Shown here in pieces: positions 59,311 to 64,000 of a DNA stretch of 64,000 nt. The stretch is from Melieria omissa (lineage: Eukaryota > Arthropoda > Insecta > Diptera > Ulidiidae), in NCBI GenBank assembly GCA_963971225.1, contig OZ020267.1:4650001-4714000 (forward strand), in the 5' to 3' direction. The translations under genes and the position numbers were made by a program. Position 1 is the first letter of the stretch; every line of letters starts with the position of its first letter. Under the pieces are notes generated by a model. That model was given only the letters and a program-made list of their open reading frames with translations, searched no databases and was not told the DNA's origin.

Positions 59311-62065
59311 ATATTTAGAAATTGTTAAGCAATTAAAATTTTAAATCAAGTTTAATCGAACTCAATTTATACAACTTTAAAATAATTTTTAAATCAAGGT
59401 GAGTTAATCATAATTTGTAGTCCTGTTTAGTTAAGCAAGTTTGAGTTTAAAAAAGCTTAATGCTTAGTTAATTTCACTTTCTTTTAAATAAAATTGCATT
59501 TATTTAACTATATATTTTAACTAATACTTTGTAGTCAGATGCCATCGATGACACTGCATTGAGTAACAATCATAAATTCTTAGCTATATTGAAAAAAAAC
59601 TAATATTATTCATTGGTCAATGACTTTTGTTTAATTGCTTTTTAATCGCCCAGATTGAGTTTCATCCAATTTTATGCACAACATTTTCCGCCACACTTCA
59701 CCGCAAAAATGTGTCAACTGTCCACAGCCACCAACGGGATAGTAAAAATAAAATCAACAACAACAAACAAGTGGCACAAACAAGCAGCAAATGCCCTATT
59801 AAAGGCAATAAAAGGCTACTAAAAAATGTATTTCGTTTCATTCATAAAAACGCGCAACCATATTACCCAGTCAGCCAGTCAGCCAGTCAGTCAGTCAGCC
59901 AGCCAGCGAGCCGCCAAAACTGCCAAGCAGCCAAAGCAAATGTAAACAAACGCTCCAAGTGACGAGCCCCAAGAGTGCAAAAGCGACAATTCGCAGTGGT
60001 TCGAAAACTGGTAAAGCTGGAGAGACGTGAAGAAGTGCCCAAGTGGCACACTGGCGAAGAGGCGAGGTGGTAAAAAAGCCTCACAACGACTTGACATGTT
60101 GTTGGCGCTGTTTTTGGTCGTGTGATTGTTGTTGTCAAAGTCATTGTTCATTTTTTACGAGCGCGTATGCTGGCAACACCACCACACACCGCTCACACAT
60201 ACACACACGCACACACACATGCACGAATGCGCGCCTGAAGACCAGCACACACCAGCAACCAAAACACTTAAATGCTATTTAATGGCGCAATAATAATGCT
60301 TTATTTTACTATTATGATCATGTCCGTCAGTGGGACTGCGGCTGCGACTGCGCGCGTCCACACTGTACTCGCACGAATGTGTGTGTGTGTGTGCATAAGC
60401 GTGTGTGTGTTGTCATTGTTGTCTGGCGCACGTCTAGCGGCAACCAGGCTGCGTCTTCAGCGGCTGCGTCTTCGGACCGCTTAATGGGCCACCAATGCCG
60501 CTGGCAATAGCGAAAATTTCGAGCTTTTACGGTCGTTTAACCTTGACATTAACAAATGGCAGCGGCACGCGCACCTGACACCGCCGCGCATCCGCCGTCG
60601 CCGCTCAAACTCAATTTGATGATTATTTCCCACATGACCATAACCTGCCGCAACAACGCCGCTGTCCGCGTGCGGCTCATTTAAATGGTGTGCCGCCATA
60701 AAACAGGCGAGAAGCTGCAGTCGCAGCGGCAAGAGATGTTGACGACAGCGGCGGCGGCGGCGTTAAAGGCGTTGTGGCAGCGGTGTGTGCAGCGCACTCG
60801 TAATCCATCATAAAACAATTTTTTATGAGCGCCATCAAAGCGCGCACCACTTGCTCCACTTCACTGGGCGCAATGCATTGCGATGCTGAACGGAGAGGAA
60901 CACGAAGGGGCACACTCGTTGTAAATCTCGACAAATTGCTCAACAAATTTCTGTATTGTTGTTGCTGCTGCTTCTGCTGCTGCTGTGCAGTAATTTGTAT
61001 TTTTGTGCCTTTACAACAACAACAAACAATCACAGCATGTACACAATGACCAGAGCTATTAAGTCATTGCGACGGCATTGCCACTTTTAAATTCAACGAC
61101 ACTCCCCCATTTTCCCCTCACCTACCCCCCATTCGAGCTTCTTCACTGCACACACATCGAGTGTTTATAGATTTTATTATTGCTTTCGGCGTGCGATTCT
61201 TTTACGATCATTTTTGTTGCTGTTGTAGTTTTGTTTTGGTTTATTGGCCAATCGTTTGGGCTGTTAGCGTTCAATGTTTGCTGTTTATGTTGGCGCGCTG
61301 GCTGTCGATTTTTTAATAACACTCACCGGTATTTTATGTCCGTTTGATATGCTTCGCTCGGTGCCGCCAAAAAGCGAGCCGGATTTTTGATGAGCTTTTA
61401 ATTGTGGCCATTAACACGTCGTTATGGGACACTAAACTGAACTGAACGGATCAGTGACGACATTACGTCTGAATTGGTCTGAATTGGTGAGTGTGGGCGT
61501 GTGACGCAGCGAACAACAATTTGATGGATTATCAATGAAAAATAAAATTGAATGAATTGAATCAAACTTGATTCTGGCAACATGTGTAAAGGTCGTTTTC
61601 TGTTTCACTTCCCATGCATCACGTTCACTTGTGGCATTGCGCGGTGAGTTCATAAAACAACGTCATTACTGCACACAAATCGCTGCCGTGTAATTCAGTT
61701 GGTTGGTCATAAAATTGTGTATGCAATGCTTTGCGTCATACATTGCCACCGTCACTGTCGCTGGCCCGTAGTCTGTCTGTCGTGTGTTGGCAATTTGGCA
61801 GCGTTTGTCGCACACTTTGAGCGCAACATTTGCCTAAATAATGAATCAGTGTGGCGCAGAGGAACTTTTGCGCGCATGAATGTGTCAGGTGGAAGTATGA
61901 AACGAATGTGATTTACCTGCTTAGGCAGTTCTTTACTTATTTATTAAAACATTTTTTTTGTCAAAGAATATTCAATTATGCTGACACACTTATGAACAGC
62001 GAATAACAAAATTGTGCAGAATAACAAATTGTGAGGACTTCACAAGTCCAGTCGCCTCGTTCTGC
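59311..62065. other. spacer then balanced island
   Basis: 59311-59620 is AT-rich. About 59620-61920 is balanced and transposon-free, with CAGTCAGC repeats near 59870, a CA run near 60200 and a GT run near 60380. GCCAT or ATGGC occurs at about 60283, 60556, 60692 and 60830. Overlapping open frames have no domain. Confidence 0.4.
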
Positions 62066-62441
62066 TTACACCGTGCGACAAAAATTTAAAAAAATGTTCA
62101 CACCGGGAAAATCCATATGTGCGTCAAACTAGAGACCAAACATAGTAATACTGCGTACTCAGTTTTTCGTTTCTACATCCTTTGTTCTCCTAAAAGGACT
62201 TCAAAATTTTGAAAGGGATAAATATACAAAAATTGATTGATTTTGTATCTTATTATTAAAAATACTGATTCACAAATGCGAGTAAATTAGAATTTTTGTA
62301 CTTCATTAAAATTGCAGCTTCCGCCTTTTTTTATTTATTTTTTATTTATTTATTTTGTTAAAGTAATCCACAAGTTTAATACAGTAAGTTCGTACAGATT
62401 ACTATAAAATGTAATTAAAATATATAAATATCCTAGCTAAC

Positions 62442-63196
62442 TATCAGGTGTACAACTTTGCTTCCGCCGTTTTCCGATAGGTGGCTGTACCGGCTGAGGC
62501 TGGTTGAAATACATAGATGGTAATGCCTTTAAAGTGAGTGTGGACAGTGCCTAACGAATTGTCATCGCCGTTTCAGTGACAGTTGTTCTTGTTTTCGTAT
62601 TATTCACGCTCGAAAATGTCCGTTTATGTGCCCAATTCTCGCCATTTGCGGGAAGTTTCATTTTTATTTTACAATTCGAAAAAAAATGCAGCTGAAGCGC
62701 ATCGAATGCTCTCAGAAACTTACGGTGATGCTGCTCTGAGTGAAAGAACGTGTCGGGAGTGGTTTCAACGTTTTAAAAATGGCCACAATATCAAGAGCGA
62801 CATGACAAAGTCATCCTCCAACACGACAATGCTCGGCCTCACGTCGCAAAAGTGGTCAAAAAGTACCTGGAAACGCTGAAATGGGAAGTCTTGCCCCACC
62901 CGCCGTATTCCCCAGATGTCGCCCCTTCTGACTTCCACCTATTCCGTTCGATGCCACACGGCCTGGCAGATCAACATTTTCAATCCTTCGAAGAATTGGA
63001 AAAATGGATTGCTTCATGGATAGCGTCAAAAGAGGACTCCTTTTTTCGAGCCGGGATCCGAAAATTGCCGGAAAGATGGGAGAAAGTTGTCGCTAGCGAC
63101 GGACAATACTTTGAATAATACATCTGTAAGCACTTTTTCTTAATAAAGCTTTTAATTTTGGAAAAAAACGGCGGAAGCAAAGTTGTACACCTGATA
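62442..63196 (+). mobile_element. mariner element, internally deleted
   Basis: The element at 62444-63194 (751 bp) has perfect 30-bp inverted repeats starting TCAGGTGTACAACTTTGC and TA on both sides (62442-62443 and 63195-63196). The (C/T)CAGGTGTAC start is shared with several mariner subfamilies. Its transposase has lost the middle. It belongs to a different lineage from the mariner at 743-1478. Confidence 0.93.
62616..63118 (+). pseudogene. mariner DD34D transposase, middle deleted
   Basis: The frame opens at ATG 62616 with MSVYVPNSRHLREVSFLFYN. It continues through the helix-turn-helix region (NAAEAHRMLSETYGDAALSE and REWFQRFKNG) and breaks near 62810. The second half resumes in another frame at HDNARPHVAKVVKKYLETLK, then YSPDVAPSDFHLF and LPERWEKVVASDGQYFE, stopping at 63116-63118. 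The two aspartates are 34 residues apart (DD34D). The segment with the first catalytic aspartate, roughly half of the usual ~345 residues, is missing. Confidence 0.92.
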
Positions 63197-64000
63197 ATTA
63201 ATTCAATAACAATTTGAAATGGGTTTCGGAATAGAAAAAACTAAAAAAAAAGATTTTGAGTGCAAGTTGATTTCTTTTAAAGCTCTAAAAATTTAGGCAA
63301 AAGAAGCATAATTTGTTCTTACCCTTTCCAAAGAAAAAGTGGCATGAGTTCTTAACGATCTTTGCGGAATCAAAAAATTGATACGTCCGAGTAAGTAAGG
63401 ACAGTCTATCGCACCCGGGATTAGGTTAAAGACAAAGGTAAGTGAGAGAATACTCCTCCTACCTTCCAATGACTTAACTTTTTAATAACTTTCGAAACAA
63501 TACAGTTAGAGTAATGAAATTTTGACACGTGATCAAGAAGATTTTGGGTTTAAAAAAAAAAAAATTATTTACTTTTCAAGCAAATTCTATACAAATTTTC
63601 GAGGATATAAAGGATTAAAATTTTTAAAGGACCTTTTTTATATCATTTTTTTAGAAATGGATAAAAAATAATTTTTATTTACATTTTTGAGCCTTTCTTC
63701 TTTCATTTGATATACATTTAGCTATATATTAACGAGAATAAGTATTTTTCATACTTTTTTATTTTTTCTCCCCTTCATTTGAAGTCCAAAGGACAAAGGT
63801 TGAAGAAGTGAAAAACTGAGTACGCAGTATTACAATGTTTGATCACTGATTTCACGCCCAATTAGATATTTCCGGTGTGAAAATCTTGTTTATTATTGTC
63901 GCACGGTGTTATAAGAGAGATTTGATGTTTATAAGAGAAATATAGAACAACAGTCTCAAAAATCACTTCTACCTCGAATCGTTAACAATTTGCTATACTA

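Larger units (their letters stand above)
62066..63911. mobile_element. 1.84-kb TIR element with nested mariner
   Basis: The element at 62069-63908 has imperfect inverted repeats of about 125 bp starting CACCGTGCGACAA and reaching past TACTGCGTACTCAGTTTTTC. TTA lies on both sides (62066-62068 and 63909-63911). A three-base duplication suits CACTA (ends CAC) or PIF/Harbinger. The superfamily is open. No transposase of its own is seen. Its interior matches the repeat at 49045-49610. A mariner has inserted at 62444-63194. Confidence 0.75.

Noticed and set aside
62069..62075. Transib/RAG-type end because CACCGTG resembles the CACNGTG heptamer
   Set aside because: Transib gives 5-bp duplications. 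Here only a 3-bp TTA is shared, and no nonamer-like motif with fixed spacing is evident.
1..64000. CRISPR arrays, bacterial operons, LTR retrotransposons or abd-A/Abd-B exons
   Set aside because: None seen. The tandem arrays have no regular spacer-repeat structure, no long terminal direct repeats were found, and no homeodomain sequence occurs in any frame examined.

Overview
The window is non-coding, repeat-rich DNA from a higher fly (Brachycera), and it can be placed. A hairpin at 8178-8245 carries both arms of the microRNA mir-iab-4, with mir-iab-8 on the opposite strand. In insects this hairpin lies in the bithorax Hox complex between abd-A and Abd-B, so I read the window as a piece of the infra-abdominal (iab) regulatory domain. 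In Drosophila iab-4 is transcribed away from abd-A and towards Abd-B. On that basis the left edge faces abd-A, the right edge faces Abd-B, and the Hox genes and the iab-8 long non-coding RNA run on the minus strand. No Hox exon or other convincing host protein-coding gene lies in the 64 kb, as expected for this interval. The taxon is inferred from the fly-like hairpin and loop, runs of CAA/GTT and CA, mariner elements, LINE types and a GCCACGCCCC-type repeat. A tephritid-like fly is a reasonable guess but is not proven.

Two kinds of DNA alternate. Kilobase islands of more balanced base composition hold no recognisable transposons: about 3.3-5.4, 6.56-8.35, 12.0-12.5, 14.5-15.6, 17.2-17.8, 19.7-20.3, 23.6-25.0, 27.6-28.2, 31.0-31.9, 34.7-36.5, 40.0-42.0, 44.6-47.8, 52.6-53.7, 53.9-55.6, 56.7-57.7 and 59.6-61.9 kb. 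These are the likely cis-regulatory parts. Several carry clusters of the Pleiohomeotic/YY1 core GCCAT (4.28-5.12, 40.76-41.43, 52.94 and 54.83-55.19 kb). One holds a strong CTCF-type core (12.28 kb) and another a perfect palindromic RFX X-box (55.05 kb).

The AT-rich spacers between the islands hold the transposons and repeats. Those with readable ends are a hAT element with a mariner inside it (485-2142), a hAT MITE (9670-10072), a TIR element with 10-bp target duplications (12628-13106), a pogo-like MITE (13923-14175), two PIF/Harbinger-like MITEs (15698-16221, 37397-37842), a Tc1/mariner remnant (21023-21651), a further TIR element (22497-23179), two piggyBac-type TTAA MITEs (38959-39463, 56010-56296), a fold-back MITE (49196-49390) and a 1.84-kb TIR element containing a second mariner (62066-63911). 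There are also three tRNA-derived SINEs from two families with a similar tail, several broken non-LTR retrotransposons, a 9-bp minisatellite of about 0.8 kb, and several tandem arrays, one of which carries an E-box in most units.

Together the window looks like Hox regulatory DNA around the iab-4/iab-8 microRNA, diluted by many small transposon insertions that lie outside the candidate regulatory islands. The microRNA call is strong. Transposon boundaries with target duplications are strong. The Polycomb-response, CTCF and X-box calls are motif-based inferences.
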